Source of the DNA: Pedobacter sp.
Lineage (GTDB): Bacteria; Bacteroidota; Bacteroidia; Sphingobacteriales; Sphingobacteriaceae
Direction of reading: 5' to 3'
Length of the DNA: 64,000 bases
Assembly: GCA_031119475.1 (NCBI GenBank)
Contig: JAVHXV010000001.1
Span: 731,116-795,115, forward strand
This document shows, piece by piece, positions 1-9,118 of the stretch. Position 1 is the stretch's first letter. Every line of letters begins with the position of its first letter. Position numbers and translations under genes: made by a program. Below the pieces are notes generated by a model, which worked only from the letters and a program-made list of their open reading frames with translations, had not been told where the DNA came from and searched no databases.

Positions 1-86
1 ATTGGGCACCATTTTGTTTGATTTACTTTGAACTATATTGGTATGAAAAAGATAAGAAATGCCTCTTCAGAATATCTTCTAAACAG

Positions 87-110
87 AAAAGGCGCAATCT
101 CTTGCGCCTT
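87..110 (-). terminator. Rho-independent terminator of tRNA-Lys
   Basis: On the minus strand a 7-bp perfect stem (GGCGCAA/TTGCGCC, 91-97 with 102-108) with a 4-base loop is followed by TTTTCTG. It lies just 3' of the tRNA, so it most likely ends that transcript. Nothing else recognisable is seen in bases 1-86. Confidence 0.8.
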
Positions 111-113
111 ATG

Positions 114-186
114 TGATCCCGCTGGGATTCGAACCCAGGACCACTACATTAAAAGTGTAATGCTCTACCAGCTGAGCTACGGAATC
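114..186 (-). tRNA. tRNA-Lys (anticodon TTT)
   Basis: The minus strand folds as a complete 73-nt tRNA without CCA. The acceptor stem GATTCCG pairs with CGGGATC, the D-arm carries AGCTCAGCTGGTAGAGC, and the anticodon stem TTACA/TGTAG encloses CTTTTAA, which reads TTT for lysine. The T-arm contains GGTTCGAATCC. A promoter-like TTTG/TATATTTG pair lies about 40 bp upstream and a terminator directly downstream, so it appears to be a single-gene transcription unit. Confidence 0.95.
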
Positions 187-228
187 TACTTTGAGTTAAA
201 ACGGATATCGTTTTGCTTTAAAGTGCTG

Positions 229-261
229 CAAATATATGTTTCTGCAGATTGTGATGCAAAG
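229..261 (-). promoter_or_regulatory. Bacteroidota-type promoter for tRNA-Lys
   Basis: On the minus strand CTTTG (257-261) is followed after 20 bp by TATATTTG (229-236), a perfect match to the -33 TTTG and -7 TAnnTTTG boxes known for Bacteroidota sigma-ABfr promoters. The predicted transcript would have a leader of about 35-40 nt before the tRNA. Confidence 0.65.
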
Positions 262-346
262 TTTTTTTAAACGAATGCTGTAGTTAATTGATTTATAAGG
301 TGATTAATTGCGCTTTGGCGATAAATCAGCCATGTCCCCACGTTCC

Positions 347-2395
347 CTAAATCTTTTCTTGCTTTTTCAATGCCATGTTATACAGCGCAAAGCCCATAAA
401 CAAGAAGAATAGTACCCCTAAGATCTGGTAGCCGCCTTCGCCAAACCACTTTACGAAGTTGGGCTCAACGTTAACCTTTCCCAAATTATCATTGATAGAT
501 GGGATCACCGTAAGGATGGCCACAATCACCCCTGCAATGGCGCCACCCGCCACCAATCCGGTAGCAAACAGGTTTCCAGGGGCAACTTCTTCTTCCTCAG
601 CAGTTTTGATCTTGTTTTTTTCGCGACGGTGGACCAAGCCCTTGATCGCACCCCCCGCAAAAATAGGAAGCGTGGTCGACAAGGGAAGATAAGCACCGAC
701 GGCAAACGAAAGGGCATTGATGCCGCAAAGTTCTATGGTAATGGCAAGAAAAACACCTACCAATACGTATTGCCAATCAAGATTAAAAGAAAGCATCCCT
801 TTGATCAATGTTGCCATTAAGGTAGCCTGCGGTGCCGCATAGGTTTCTGTTCCAATGGCATGCTGGATGCCCTGTTTGGCCATTTCGGCAGTTGGTGTAT
901 CTAAAATGCGGACGGTAATACCAATCACGATCGAAGAAACAATAGCGCCAATAAAGAGCGCAATCTGCTGGTATTTAGGGGTGGCACCGATCAGGTAACC
1001 CGTCTTCAAGTCTTGGGATGTTGCACCGGCATTGGCTGCCGCGATGCAGATCATTCCACCTACCACCAGTGCCATCGGCTCGTACAGCTTTCCGGTCCAG
1101 CCAACTGCGATAAAAATAAGGCAAGTGCCCATAATGGTGGCAATGGTCATCCCCGAAATGGGATTGTTGCTCGATCCGATGAGGCCAACAATGCGACTGG
1201 ACACCGTAACAAAGAAAGCACCAAATACAATGACCAACACGCCGATCAGGAGTTTGTTCAAAATGCTATCGCCTGGTATCTGCGGCAGCATGGCCATTAA
1301 TAGGATCAGCACCAGACTGCCAATTCCTACAATTTTTATCGATAGGTCGCGCTCCGTCCTTTTGACGGCTGCACCTGTTTTCCCTTCCTTGATCGATCCA
1401 ATACTTTCTTTAAATGAGGATACGATGGTAGGAATGGTTTTCAATAAGGTAATAAATCCGCCAGCAGCCACTGCACCTGCGCCAATCTGTTTCACAAAAG
1501 CCTGGTAGATCGCTCTTGGATAATCGGCAAAGGTAGCGGTAACCGGATCCCAATTGCCTGTACCGCCCGCTTTGGTGATGTCGGCCAAAAGGCCCAGTTT
1601 CACCAGCTGCCTCGCTGCAACGATCGGGTCGATCAAAGTAGCGAGCAAGGGAATAAGTGCCAACCAGGCCAACACGCCCCCAGCCACTAAGATCCCAGAA
1701 ATCCGCGGACCAATAATATAGCCCACGCCCAAATATTCTGGGGTAATCTCGCCACTGATCTGTGCAGCGGGCAAAAACTTATTGGTCTGCTTGCTGGCCC
1801 AAGTGGGCACTTCGGCTACCACATGAAAAACCTTTTGCATCATGGCATAGATCAACGAAAAGCCCAATCCCCAAAAGGCAGTCTTGGCAAAGTCGCCACC
1901 TTTTTCTCCAGCCTGCAATACCGATGCACAGGCGGTGCCTTCTGGATAGGGCAGGTGATGGTGTTCTTTTACGATGAGCGACCTCCGCAAGGGGATCATC
2001 ATCAATGTTCCCAATATCCCACCCAATATGGCCAGTATCAAGATGGTCATGTAATTAAAAAAAGCTTCACTTGAACTGCCGTTGCCAGCGCTTAAGAATA
2101 AAAATCCGGGAAGCGTAAACACCACACCTGCCGCAATGGATTCGCCAGCAGAACCAGTAGTCTGGATAATGTTGTTCTCCAAAATGGTGGTCTTGAAAAA
2201 GCGTTTGCCCAAAGTAATGGCCAATACAGCGATCGGGATGGACGCCGAAACCGTCAGACCGGCCTTAAGGGCCAGATAAACCGTTGCCGCTCCAAAAATA
2301 ATGCCTGCTACACTGCCCAACACAATCGATTTGATGGTCAGCTCGGCCATGTTGTCTGTTGCAGGTACGAAAGGCTTAAATTCTTCTTTGTTCAT
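347..2395 (-). CDS. OPT-family oligopeptide/metal-chelate transporter
   Basis: A 682-residue multi-spanning inner-membrane protein of the OPT family, which takes up small peptides or peptide-like metal chelates with protons. The family signature NNIIQTTGSAGESIAAG lies near residues 74-90. Long hydrophobic stretches alternate with short loops through the protein, and the length fits prokaryotic OPT members (about 600-700). A charged loop near residues 330-350 probably faces the cytoplasm. The ATG start directly precedes the conserved N-terminal stretch. The gene stands alone, and its 5' side faces a repeat-filled gap. The substrate cannot be told from sequence. Confidence 0.9.
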   Translation of the reverse strand: MNKEEFKPFVPATDNMAELTIKSIVLGSVAGIIFGAATVYLALKAGLTVSASIPIAVLAITLGKRFFKTTILENNIIQTTGSAGESIAAGVVFTLPGFLFLSAGNGSSSEAFFNYMTILILAILGGILGTLMMIPLRRSLIVKEHHHLPYPEGTACASVLQAGEKGGDFAKTAFWGLGFSLIYAMMQKVFHVVAEVPTWASKQTNKFLPAAQISGEITPEYLGVGYIIGPRISGILVAGGVLAWLALIPLLATLIDPIVAARQLVKLGLLADITKAGGTGNWDPVTATFADYPRAIYQAFVKQIGAGAVAAGGFITLLKTIPTIVSSFKESIGSIKEGKTGAAVKRTERDLSIKIVGIGSLVLILLMAMLPQIPGDSILNKLLIGVLVIVFGAFFVTVSSRIVGLIGSSNNPISGMTIATIMGTCLIFIAVGWTGKLYEPMALVVGGMICIAAANAGATSQDLKTGYLIGATPKYQQIALFIGAIVSSIVIGITVRILDTPTAEMAKQGIQHAIGTETYAAPQATLMATLIKGMLSFNLDWQYVLVGVFLAITIELCGINALSFAVGAYLPLSTTLPIFAGGAIKGLVHRREKNKIKTAEEEEVAPGNLFATGLVAGGAIAGVIVAILTVIPSINDNLGKVNVEPNFVKWFGEGGYQILGVLFFLFMGFALYNMALKKQEKI

Positions 2396-2428
2396 GTTGA
2401 TCGATTTTTGTGATATAAACTTACGAAA

Positions 2429-2498
2429 AAAGCGGAAAGCGGAAAGACTAAAGCAGAAAGACTAAAGACTAAAGAGCAAAGATCAAAGAACAAAGATT
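2429..2498. repeat. Heptamer tract: ten perfect AAAGNNN words
   Basis: Ten consecutive 7-bp words with no phase slip: AAAGCGG twice, AAAGACT, AAAGCAG, AAAGACT twice, AAAGAGC, AAAGATC, AAAGAAC, AAAGATT. The first four bases never vary while the last three do. That is unlike a simple microsatellite and suggests an old, degenerated 7-bp expansion. It fills the 5' gap of the OPT transporter (2396-2703), in which no gene is seen. Confidence 0.85.
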
Positions 2499-2557
2499 AT
2501 ACATTAAGTGGAAAGCTAAGAGCTAAAAGCCTCAAGATTGATCCTTAATAATTTACT

Positions 2558-2682
2558 GCTTTAAGCTTTAAGCTTATATCAACTGCCCTGTTTTATCCTA
2601 TCAAACCGCTTTACGCTAGGCGCTAATCGTTTTCTTTACCAACCGCTTTATGCTTTACGCTGTATGCTTTGTGCCTTGCGCA
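2558..2682. repeat. Further heptamer words (GCTTTAA / GCTTTAY)
   Basis: In the same gap as the AAAG tract, GCTTTAA occurs twice in tandem followed by GCTTATA (2558-2578). GCTTTAC, GCTAGGC, GCTAATC follow at 2608-2628, and GCTTTAT, GCTTTAC, GCTGTAT, GCTTTGT, GCCTTGC at 2645-2679. Each block keeps a 7-bp step. The last block ends about 20 bp before the gmhB start. Confidence 0.7.
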
Positions 2683-2703
2683 TAATCCCGTATCTTGCCC
2701 GCC

Positions 2704-3204
2704 ATGAAGAACAAAGCTATTTTCTTAGATCGTGATGGGGTATTGAACCATGAAATCTATGATTACATCTGTAGAAAGGAAGATTTTAAGATTTTGGACT
2801 ACCAGATCCCCGTGCTGAAAAGGTTTTATGACGAAGGATACCTGCTGATCGTGATCACCAACCAAGGTGGGATTGCCTTGAGGCGCTATACGGAAGAAAT
2901 CTTGGCCGAAATGCACGGAATGTTATTTGCCGCATTTGAAGCACAGGGCGCGAAAATCACCAAAGCTTATCATTGTCCGCACCATCCAACGGTTTCTGAG
3001 CCCTGTCAATGTCGCAAGCCCTTATCTGGAATGATCTTGGAAGCTTTGGAAGCTTACGACATCGATCCCAACCTATCCATTATGATCGGCGATAAGCCAC
3101 GCGATGTAGTTGCCGCCGAAGGGGCAGGGGTAAAGGGAATCCTGATCGAACCCGATGAGCAACTGGATTACGATAGGATTAAGGAAAGACTAGAGAGGGA
3201 TTAA
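2704..3204 (+). CDS. gmhB: D-glycero-D-manno-heptose 1,7-bisphosphate 7-phosphatase
   Basis: HAD-superfamily phosphatase of 166 residues, of the kind that removes the C7 phosphate of heptose bisphosphate during ADP-heptose synthesis for LPS core. Motif I is FLDRDGVLN (residues 7-15, with D9 and D11), motif II ITNQGG (51-56), and the structural zinc ligands are C91, H93, C101 and C103. K105 and the motif IV aspartates D130 and D134 are present. The frame can be extended to a TTG at 2695, but the ATG at 2704 begins right at the family N-terminus. It is slightly short for GmhB (about 180-190). A related histidinol-phosphatase role cannot be excluded. The C-terminal codons run into a heptamer tract. 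Confidence 0.85.
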   Translation: MKNKAIFLDRDGVLNHEIYDYICRKEDFKILDYQIPVLKRFYDEGYLLIVITNQGGIALRRYTEEILAEMHGMLFAAFEAQGAKITKAYHCPHHPTVSEPCQCRKPLSGMILEALEAYDIDPNLSIMIGDKPRDVVAAEGAGVKGILIEPDEQLDYDRIKERLERD

Positions 3205-3233
3205 GGAATAAGGAGCAAAGCGTTAGGCGTAAA
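3199..3233. repeat. Heptamer tract across the gmhB stop codon
   Basis: Five 7-bp words, GATTAAG, GAATAAG, GAGCAAA, GCGTTAG, GCGTAAA. The first contains the gmhB stop codon (3202-3204). The tract runs directly into the terminator hairpin. Confidence 0.6.
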
Positions 3234-3267
3234 AAAAAAGCTTCAAGATTATTTCTTGAAGCTTTTT
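3231..3267. terminator. Bidirectional terminator between gmhB and the transaldolase
   Basis: A perfect 9-bp stem (GCTTCAAGA 3240-3248 with TCTTGAAGC 3254-3262) and a 5-base loop, flanked by A9 on the left and T5 on the right. It can therefore act on both strands and serve the convergent genes gmhB (+) and transaldolase (-). Confidence 0.9.
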
Positions 3268-3319
3268 GTTGATTACTATTGATTTGCACCTTCGCGCTAT
3301 GCCTAAAGCACCAAAAGGG

Positions 3320-3361
3320 ACTTTTGACTTATGACTTTTAACTTTTAACTTTTTACTTATT
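3320..3361. repeat. Heptamer tract ACTTNNN across the transaldolase stop codon
   Basis: Six perfect 7-bp words: ACTTTTG, ACTTATG, ACTTTTA twice, ACTTTTT, ACTTATT. The transaldolase stop codon (3357-3359) lies inside the last word. In reverse complement the constant part is AAGT, close to the AAAG of the 2429 tract. Confidence 0.8.
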
Positions 3362-4016
3362 TCCCGCTTGCCTTCGCATGGTCGGCGAGGAATGTTGCCA
3401 ATCCGCTATCTGTAAGTGGATGTTTTAATAGGGCGGTAATAGCAGCCAATGGTGCAGTAATGACATCGGCACCCAACTTTGCGCAGGCTACGATATGTAA
3501 TGGTCCGCGGATAGAAGCGGCCAAGATCTGTGTTGGATAGCCATAATTGTCAAAAATCAACCTGATATCCTCAATCAATTGCAGTCCATCTGTAGAAATA
3601 TCATCCAAGCGGCCCAAGAATGGGGAAACATAGGTGGCACCGGCTTTAGCAGCCAAAAGTGCCTGGCCTGGAGAAAAGATCAAGGTACAGTTGGTCCTGA
3701 TCCCTTTACCTGTAAAATATTTGATTGCCTTGATGCCGTCTTTGATCAAAGGCACTTTGACTACAATTTTCGGGTTTAGTGCGGCCAATGCCTCGCCCTC
3801 TCTTACAATTCCCTCATAATCGGTCGCAATTACTTCGGCACTTACATTGTCATCAACAATATCACAAATGGTCTTGTAATGGTTCAATACACTTTCATCG
3901 CCAGAAATGCCTTCTTTGGCCATTAGGCTAGGGTTGGTCGTTACGCCATCTAAAACGCCAAGATCCTGTGCTTCCTTGATCTGTGCAAGATTTGCCGTAT
4001 CAATAAAAAATTTCAT
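3357..4016 (-). CDS. tal: Small (TalC/FSA-type) transaldolase
   Basis: 219 residues, the usual length of the short class I transaldolase/fructose-6-phosphate aldolase family, a TIM barrel that forms a Schiff base. TNPSL lies at 27-31 and the reactive lysine is K87 in VVKVPL. At the position where E. coli FSA has Gln59 this protein has Glu61 (SAEVIATD). In this family that glutamate goes with transaldolase rather than F6P-aldolase activity. It would therefore work in the non-oxidative pentose phosphate pathway. The gene stands alone and faces a terminator shared with gmhB. The functional assignment from Glu61 is an inference from family knowledge. Confidence 0.88.
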   Translation of the reverse strand: MKFFIDTANLAQIKEAQDLGVLDGVTTNPSLMAKEGISGDESVLNHYKTICDIVDDNVSAEVIATDYEGIVREGEALAALNPKIVVKVPLIKDGIKAIKYFTGKGIRTNCTLIFSPGQALLAAKAGATYVSPFLGRLDDISTDGLQLIEDIRLIFDNYGYPTQILAASIRGPLHIVACAKLGADVITAPLAAITALLKHPLTDSGLATFLADHAKASGK

Positions 4017-4091
4017 AATTGCTCTTAAGAAAAAAATGAGAGAAAGCCCTGATTGTTTGCTGCCCCTTCAGGGGAAAAGAGAGGAAAAAAT

Positions 4092-4188
4092 GGGCAAGCA
4101 ACTTCTATCGCACCGCTACAACCTTCTACCCTTGCTGTGTTCCCACCCTGGGGGAGTTCAAAAGGAGCTGATCGTAAAAGACTTGCCC
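4092..4188 (-). ncRNA. ffs: Signal recognition particle RNA (small bacterial type)
   Basis: About 97 nt on the minus strand. The ends pair (GGGCAAG at 4188-4182 with CTTGCCC at 4098-4092). The apical part, CAGGGTGGGAACACAGCA (complement of 4150-4133), has the GGAA-type tetraloop and the ACAGCA side of the symmetric loop that binds the Ffh M domain. This is the pattern of E. coli 4.5S RNA in the form I associate with Bacteroidota. A consensus promoter ends 4 bp before the 5' end and a T6 run follows the closing stem. The RNA pairs with Ffh for membrane-protein targeting. A covariance search would settle the exact ends. Confidence 0.82.
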
Positions 4189-4192
4189 GGCA

Positions 4193-4223
4193 CAAAGGTA
4201 GAAAAATGGTAGATTTTACAAAA
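4193..4223 (-). promoter_or_regulatory. Promoter of the SRP RNA gene
   Basis: On the minus strand TTTTG (4219-4223) is followed after 18 bp by TACCTTTG (4193-4200), a perfect -7 box. Four bases (TGCC) separate it from the predicted first G of the SRP RNA. This spacing gives a reference point for start-site prediction elsewhere in the window. Confidence 0.75.
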
Positions 4224-4608
4224 GAAAACCTTAAAAAAGATGGATAAGGTTGATTTTGAATGAATTAAAATGGTCTGATGTAGAGGCGTGGAGTTGTTGA
4301 GGTGTTTAGGCACATCGCCCAATCAACTAAACAACTAACCAACCAAACACCCATACCGTTTTTGAAAACAGTCTATTTCTTTATTAATCTGACGCTAATC
4401 GGCATACACCAAACAATTGCTATGCATAAATAGCAATTTCCATTTTATCAATTTGATAATTGACAACGATAACATTTACCAATATGATAATTATGGGGCA
4501 CAAATTGATATAAAACATGAACGCATTCAAAAAATATTGCCGATTACGTAATTACTTGTAAAAAATCATTATCTTAGTGTTTCTTATACACTAACCTCAG
4601 ACCAAAAG
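4224..4608. other. Gap upstream of gltB: octamer words and a palindrome
   Basis: No gene is seen here. It holds 8-bp words, CAACTAAA, CAACTAAC, CAACCAAA at 4324-4347 and GAGTTGTT, GAGGTGTT near 4291-4306, which match the vocabulary of the large array at 61.3-62.0 kb. A perfect 7-1-7 palindrome (TTATCAA T TTGATAA, 4445-4459) lies about 150 bp before gltB and could be an operator. A -7-like TATCTTAG lies about 40 bp before the gltB start, without a good -33 partner. Confidence 0.5.
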
Positions 4609-7600
4609 ATGGAACACTTGAATGAACACCAAGGATTATACCGTAAAAGCTTCGAGCACGATGCCTGTGGGATCGGTTTCGTAGCACATGTGAAAGGGCG
4701 AAAGTCCCATCAAATTATTTCTGACTCGCTGACCATCCTCGAAAACCTTGACCACCGTGGCGCCTGTGGTGCAGAACCGAACACCGGTGATGGGGCGGGG
4801 ATCATGATCCAGGTTCCACATGAGTTCCTATTCGACGAATGCCTAAGGACCGGATTTAGCTTGCCAGCCTATGGAGATTATGGTGTAGGACAGCTTTTCT
4901 TGCCCAAAGAAATCCGCGCCCGCGAAGAATGCCGGGAAATTATCTATCGCACCGCAGAAAAGCTGGGACTGGAAGTTTTGGGATTTAGAAAGGTACAGAT
5001 CGATACCACCGATATCGGAAACATGGCCCTTTCCGTAGAACCTGAAATTGAGCAGGTATTTGTGGCCAGACCTTACCATATTGCCGAAGGCGCAGATTTT
5101 GAACGTAAGCTTTTTGTGCTCAAAACCTACCTCACCAAAACCATTTACAATACGGTTGCTGGAAGTAAGGATGATTTTTATATTGTTTCCTTTTCATCAA
5201 GGACCATTATTTATAAAGGACAGCTGACCTCGCTTCAGGTGAGGAGCTATTTTACCGAACTGAGCGACAAACGCATGGTATCTGCTTTCGGGCTGGTGCA
5301 CTCGCGTTTCGCCACCAACACCTTTCCATCATGGCGCTTGGCCCAGCCTTTCCGCTTTATCGCCCATAATGGTGAGATCAATACCTTGCAGGGCAACCTG
5401 AATTGGTTCAGGTCTAGTGTTAAATCTTTTGCCTCGCCCTATTTTACACCTGAAGAACTGAATATGATCCTTCCGGTAATCGACGAATCGCAATCGGATT
5501 CGGGTTGCTTGGACAATGTGGTCGAGCTCTTGCTCCATGCGGGCAGATCGCTTCCACATGTACTCATGATGCTGATTCCAGAAGCCTGGGATGGCAATGA
5601 GGATATGGATCCGATCAAAAAGGCATTCTATCAGTTCCATGCGTCCCTGATGGAGCCATGGGACGGCCCGGCTGCCATTGCCTTTACAGATGGCCGTCTG
5701 ATTGGTGCCACATTGGACAGAAATGGATTAAGGCCATCGCGCTATGCGCTGACCAGTGATGACCGTGTGATCATGGCCTCTGAATCTGGTGCCCTGGCCA
5801 TCGACCAAAGTACGGTAATCGAAAAAGGGCGCCTGACACCGGGCAAAATGTTCGTGGTGGATATGCAGCAGGGCAGGATCATCAGCGATGAAGAAATCAA
5901 GCAACAAGTGTGCAGCAGGCGGCCTTATGCCGATTGGATCAACCAATATCAGATCAGGCTCGAAGAACTACCTGAGCCGAGGGTGATGTTTACCAATCTT
6001 TCGGCCGACTCTATTTTTAAATATCAACAGGTTTTCGGGTATAGCAGGGAAGATATCGACCTGTTGTTAAAGCCAATGGCCATTGAAGGCAAAGAAGCAA
6101 TAGGTTCGATGGGTACGGATACGCCTTTGGCCATCCTTTCTAAGCAGCCACAGCACCTTTCGTCTTACTTTAAGCAATTGTTCGCACAGGTAACCAATCC
6201 GCCAATTGATCCGATCCGTGAGAAAGTAGTCATGAGCCTCGCGGGATTCATGGGCAACAACGGGAACCTTTTGGAAGAGAACCAGATGCAGTGCCATTGT
6301 GTGGGCATCAAACATCCCATCCTGACCAATCTCGAGCTCGAAAAGCTGAGGAGTATAGACACGGGACTGTTCCAATCTAAGACCCTACAGATGTATTTCA
6401 GGGCTGATGGCAAGCCGGGGGCAATGCAAAAAGCCTTGGATCGTCTTTGCCGTTATGCGGTTGATGCGGTTGAGGATGGCTTCCAGGTGATTGTACTCTC
6501 TGATCGGGCCATCGACTCTGAGCATGCCGCCATTCCATCGCTGCTGGCCGTTTCTGCCGTGCACCACCATTTGATCCGAAAAGGTTATCGTGGCGCCGTA
6601 GGTATCGTAGTTGAGGCTGGCGATGTTTGGGAAGTACATCATTTCGCTACGCTGATCGGTTTTGGCGCAACGGCGGTAAATCCTTACCTGGCCCTGGAAA
6701 CGATCAGGGGATTTGATGCGGAAAGTGGACTGATGCCAGAAAAACTGATCAAAAATTATATCTATGCCGTAAACAGTGGTCTGTTAAAGATCTTCTCAAA
6801 AATGGGAATCTCTACGCTGCAATCTTATCATGGCGCGCAGATTTTCGAAATCTTAGGCATCAATCAACAGGTAGTCAATACCCATTTTACAGGCGCGGTA
6901 TCCCGCATCGGCGGATTGGGGCTTGACGAAATTGCTACAGAAACACTGATCAAGCACCGCCGCAGTTTTGGGACGAAAACGCAGGTTGAGCCCATCCTTA
7001 CTGCTGGGGGGACTTACAAATGGCGCCGTCGTGGAGAAAAACATCTTTTCAACCCAGAGACCATCCACTTGCTGCAAAATGCGACCCGCAGGAACGACTA
7101 TCATACATTTAAAAGATATAGCAAGCTCATCAACGAGCAAACGCAACAGGCCTATACCATCCGTGGCCTATTGGAATTCGATTATTCGAGAACGCCGATC
7201 GGACTGGAAGAGGTGGAGTCTACCGAATCTATCCTGAAACGTTTTGCTACTGGCGCGATGTCCTTTGGTTCGATTTCTCACGAAGCGCATTCTACTTTGG
7301 CCATTGCCATGAACCGTATCGGCGGAAAAAGCAATACAGGCGAGGGAGGAGAGGACGAAATTCGTTATCAGGTACTTGAAAATGGCGATTCGATGCGCTC
7401 CGCCATCAAACAGATTGCTTCGGCAAGGTTTGGTGTAACCAGTTATTACCTGACCAATGCCGATGAGCTACAGATTAAAATGGCACAGGGAGCCAAACCA
7501 GGTGAAGGTGGGCAGTTGCCGGGACATAAGGTAGACGATTGGATTGCCAAAGTGCGCCATGCGACGCCAGGGGTAGGCCTTATTTCACCTCCACCACACC

Positions 7601-9117
7601 ACGACATCTATTCGATCGAAGATTTGGCACAGCTGATCTTCGACCTTAAAAATGCCAATCGCTCGGCTCGGATCAATGTTAAACTGGTTTCTAAAGCGGG
7701 CGTGGGCACCATTGCGGCAGGTGTGGCCAAGGCACATGCCGATGTGATTTTAGTGTCAGGCTATGATGGCGGAACTGGTGCATCGCCGCTTACCTCCATA
7801 CAGCATGCCGGGCTGCCATGGGAGCTAGGCCTGGCCGAAGCCCATCAGACGTTGGTCAAAAACAGGCTAAGGAATAGGGTAGTGGTACAGACCGATGGAC
7901 AGCTCAAAACCGGGCGCGACATTGCCATTGCGGCGTTATTGGGTGCCGAAGAATGGGGCGTAGCCACTGCGGCATTGGTTACCACGGGCTGTATCATGAT
8001 GCGCAAATGCCATTTGAATACCTGTCCGGTAGGGGTGGCTACTCAAGATCCGGAATTGAGGAAGTTATTTACCGGAGATGCCGACCATGTGGTGAACCTG
8101 TTCCATTTCCTGGCTGAGGAACTCCGTGAAATTATGGCAGAACTTGGCTTTAGGACCATCAATGAAATGATCGGCCAATCGCAGGTCTTGAAAATGAGGA
8201 CCATCAGCGATGGAGATTGGAAACTAAAATACGTCAATCTTGCACCGATCTTATACAAGGAACCAGATCATGGCCTGCCTTTATACCAGACCGAATTACA
8301 GGATCACGGATTGTCTGCAGTCCTAGACCATCAGCTGATCGAAAAGGCACAACCCGCCATCACCAACAATGAGCCTGTATTTGCAAATTTTGATGTTAAA
8401 AATACAGACCGCGCCATTGGCACCATGTTGTCAAACGAAGTTTCGAAAGTACATAAAAGCGTCGGACTGGCACCAGATACCATCAATTTCAAATTCCATG
8501 GCTCTGCAGGACAGAGTTTTGGGGCATTTTCTGCTAAAGGATTGACCCTATCTCTGGAAGGTGAGGGAAATGATTACGTGGGCAAGGGATTGTCTGGCGC
8601 AAAATTGGTGATCTATCCTTTCGGCAACATCAACTATGTACCTGAGCAGAACATTATTATTGGAAATGTGGCCCTGTATGGCGCAACTTCAGGTGAACTT
8701 TATGTAAGGGGGAAAGCTGGTGAACGCTTTGCGGTTAGAAACTCTGGCGCAACAGCAGTTGTAGAGGGTGTGGGCGACCACGGATGCGAATACATGACAG
8801 GCGGGGAGGTATTGGTACTTGGCGATACCGGAAGCAACTTCGCTGCTGGTATGAGTGGCGGTATTGCCTGGGTCTACGATGTGAGCGGAACGTTTGTGAA
8901 AAAGTGCAATCCGGAAATGGTAGACCTTGATCCATTACAGGCCGAGGACGAAGAAAGGATCCTAACGCTGTTGAAAAACCATATCAGGTTAACCAACAGC
9001 AAGGTAGCTGAGTTTATTTTAAGTGATTGGGAAGCACAATCTGCCCACTTTGTAAAGGTTTTCCCTAAAGAATACAAAGCAGTTTTATTACAACGCAAAC
9101 AAGTTAAAATCAATTAA
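4609..9117 (+). CDS. gltB: Glutamate synthase, large (alpha) subunit
   Basis: 1502 residues, the standard size. It makes glutamate from glutamine and 2-oxoglutarate with electrons passed from GltD. The N-terminal class II glutaminase begins at Cys20 (DACGIGF) after a short propeptide that must be removed. A central linker is followed by the FMN-binding synthase barrel (GGEDEIRY near 920, [10 protein letters not shown] near 1025, [11 protein letters not shown] near 1045). The [3Fe-4S] cysteines are C1128, C1134 and C1139. The C-terminal GXGXG beta-helix domain occupies roughly 1230-1480. gltD follows after one base, so the two are co-transcribed. A palindrome lies upstream at 4445-4459. Confidence 0.97.
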   Translation: MEHLNEHQGLYRKSFEHDACGIGFVAHVKGRKSHQIISDSLTILENLDHRGACGAEPNTGDGAGIMIQVPHEFLFDECLRTGFSLPAYGDYGVGQLFLPKEIRAREECREIIYRTAEKLGLEVLGFRKVQIDTTDIGNMALSVEPEIEQVFVARPYHIAEGADFERKLFVLKTYLTKTIYNTVAGSKDDFYIVSFSSRTIIYKGQLTSLQVRSYFTELSDKRMVSAFGLVHSRFATNTFPSWRLAQPFRFIAHNGEINTLQGNLNWFRSSVKSFASPYFTPEELNMILPVIDESQSDSGCLDNVVELLLHAGRSLPHVLMMLIPEAWDGNEDMDPIKKAFYQFHASLMEPWDGPAAIAFTDGRLIGATLDRNGLRPSRYALTSDDRVIMASESGALAIDQSTVIEKGRLTPGKMFVVDMQQGRIISDEEIKQQVCSRRPYADWINQYQIRLEELPEPRVMFTNLSADSIFKYQQVFGYSREDIDLLLKPMAIEGKEAIGSMGTDTPLAILSKQPQHLSSYFKQLFAQVTNPPIDPIREKVVMSLAGFMGNNGNLLEENQMQCHCVGIKHPILTNLELEKLRSIDTGLFQSKTLQMYFRADGKPGAMQKALDRLCRYAVDAVEDGFQVIVLSDRAIDSEHAAIPSLLAVSAVHHHLIRKGYRGAVGIVVEAGDVWEVHHFATLIGFGATAVNPYLALETIRGFDAESGLMPEKLIKNYIYAVNSGLLKIFSKMGISTLQSYHGAQIFEILGINQQVVNTHFTGAVSRIGGLGLDEIATETLIKHRRSFGTKTQVEPILTAGGTYKWRRRGEKHLFNPETIHLLQNATRRNDYHTFKRYSKLINEQTQQAYTIRGLLEFDYSRTPIGLEEVESTESILKRFATGAMSFGSISHEAHSTLAIAMNRIGGKSNTGEGGEDEIRYQVLENGDSMRSAIKQIASARFGVTSYYLTNADELQIKMAQGAKPGEGGQLPGHKVDDWIAKVRHATPGVGLISPPPHHDIYSIEDLAQLIFDLKNANRSARINVKLVSKAGVGTIAAGVAKAHADVILVSGYDGGTGASPLTSIQHAGLPWELGLAEAHQTLVKNRLRNRVVVQTDGQLKTGRDIAIAALLGAEEWGVATAALVTTGCIMMRKCHLNTCPVGVATQDPELRKLFTGDADHVVNLFHFLAEELREIMAELGFRTINEMIGQSQVLKMRTISDGDWKLKYVNLAPILYKEPDHGLPLYQTELQDHGLSAVLDHQLIEKAQPAITNNEPVFANFDVKNTDRAIGTMLSNEVSKVHKSVGLAPDTINFKFHGSAGQSFGAFSAKGLTLSLEGEGNDYVGKGLSGAKLVIYPFGNINYVPEQNIIIGNVALYGATSGELYVRGKAGERFAVRNSGATAVVEGVGDHGCEYMTGGEVLVLGDTGSNFAAGMSGGIAWVYDVSGTFVKKCNPEMVDLDPLQAEDEERILTLLKNHIRLTNSKVAEFILSDWEAQSAHFVKVFPKEYKAVLLQRKQVKIN

Positions 9118-9118
9118 G

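Noticed and set aside
28..270. Small open frame over the tRNA-Lys gene.
   Set aside because: It overlaps the tRNA and its terminator completely and has no recognisable features.
4047..4075. Hairpin CCCC-TTCA-GGGG as a separate small RNA.
   Set aside because: It is only a 4-bp stem in the 3' flank of the SRP RNA gene; there is no promoter of its own.
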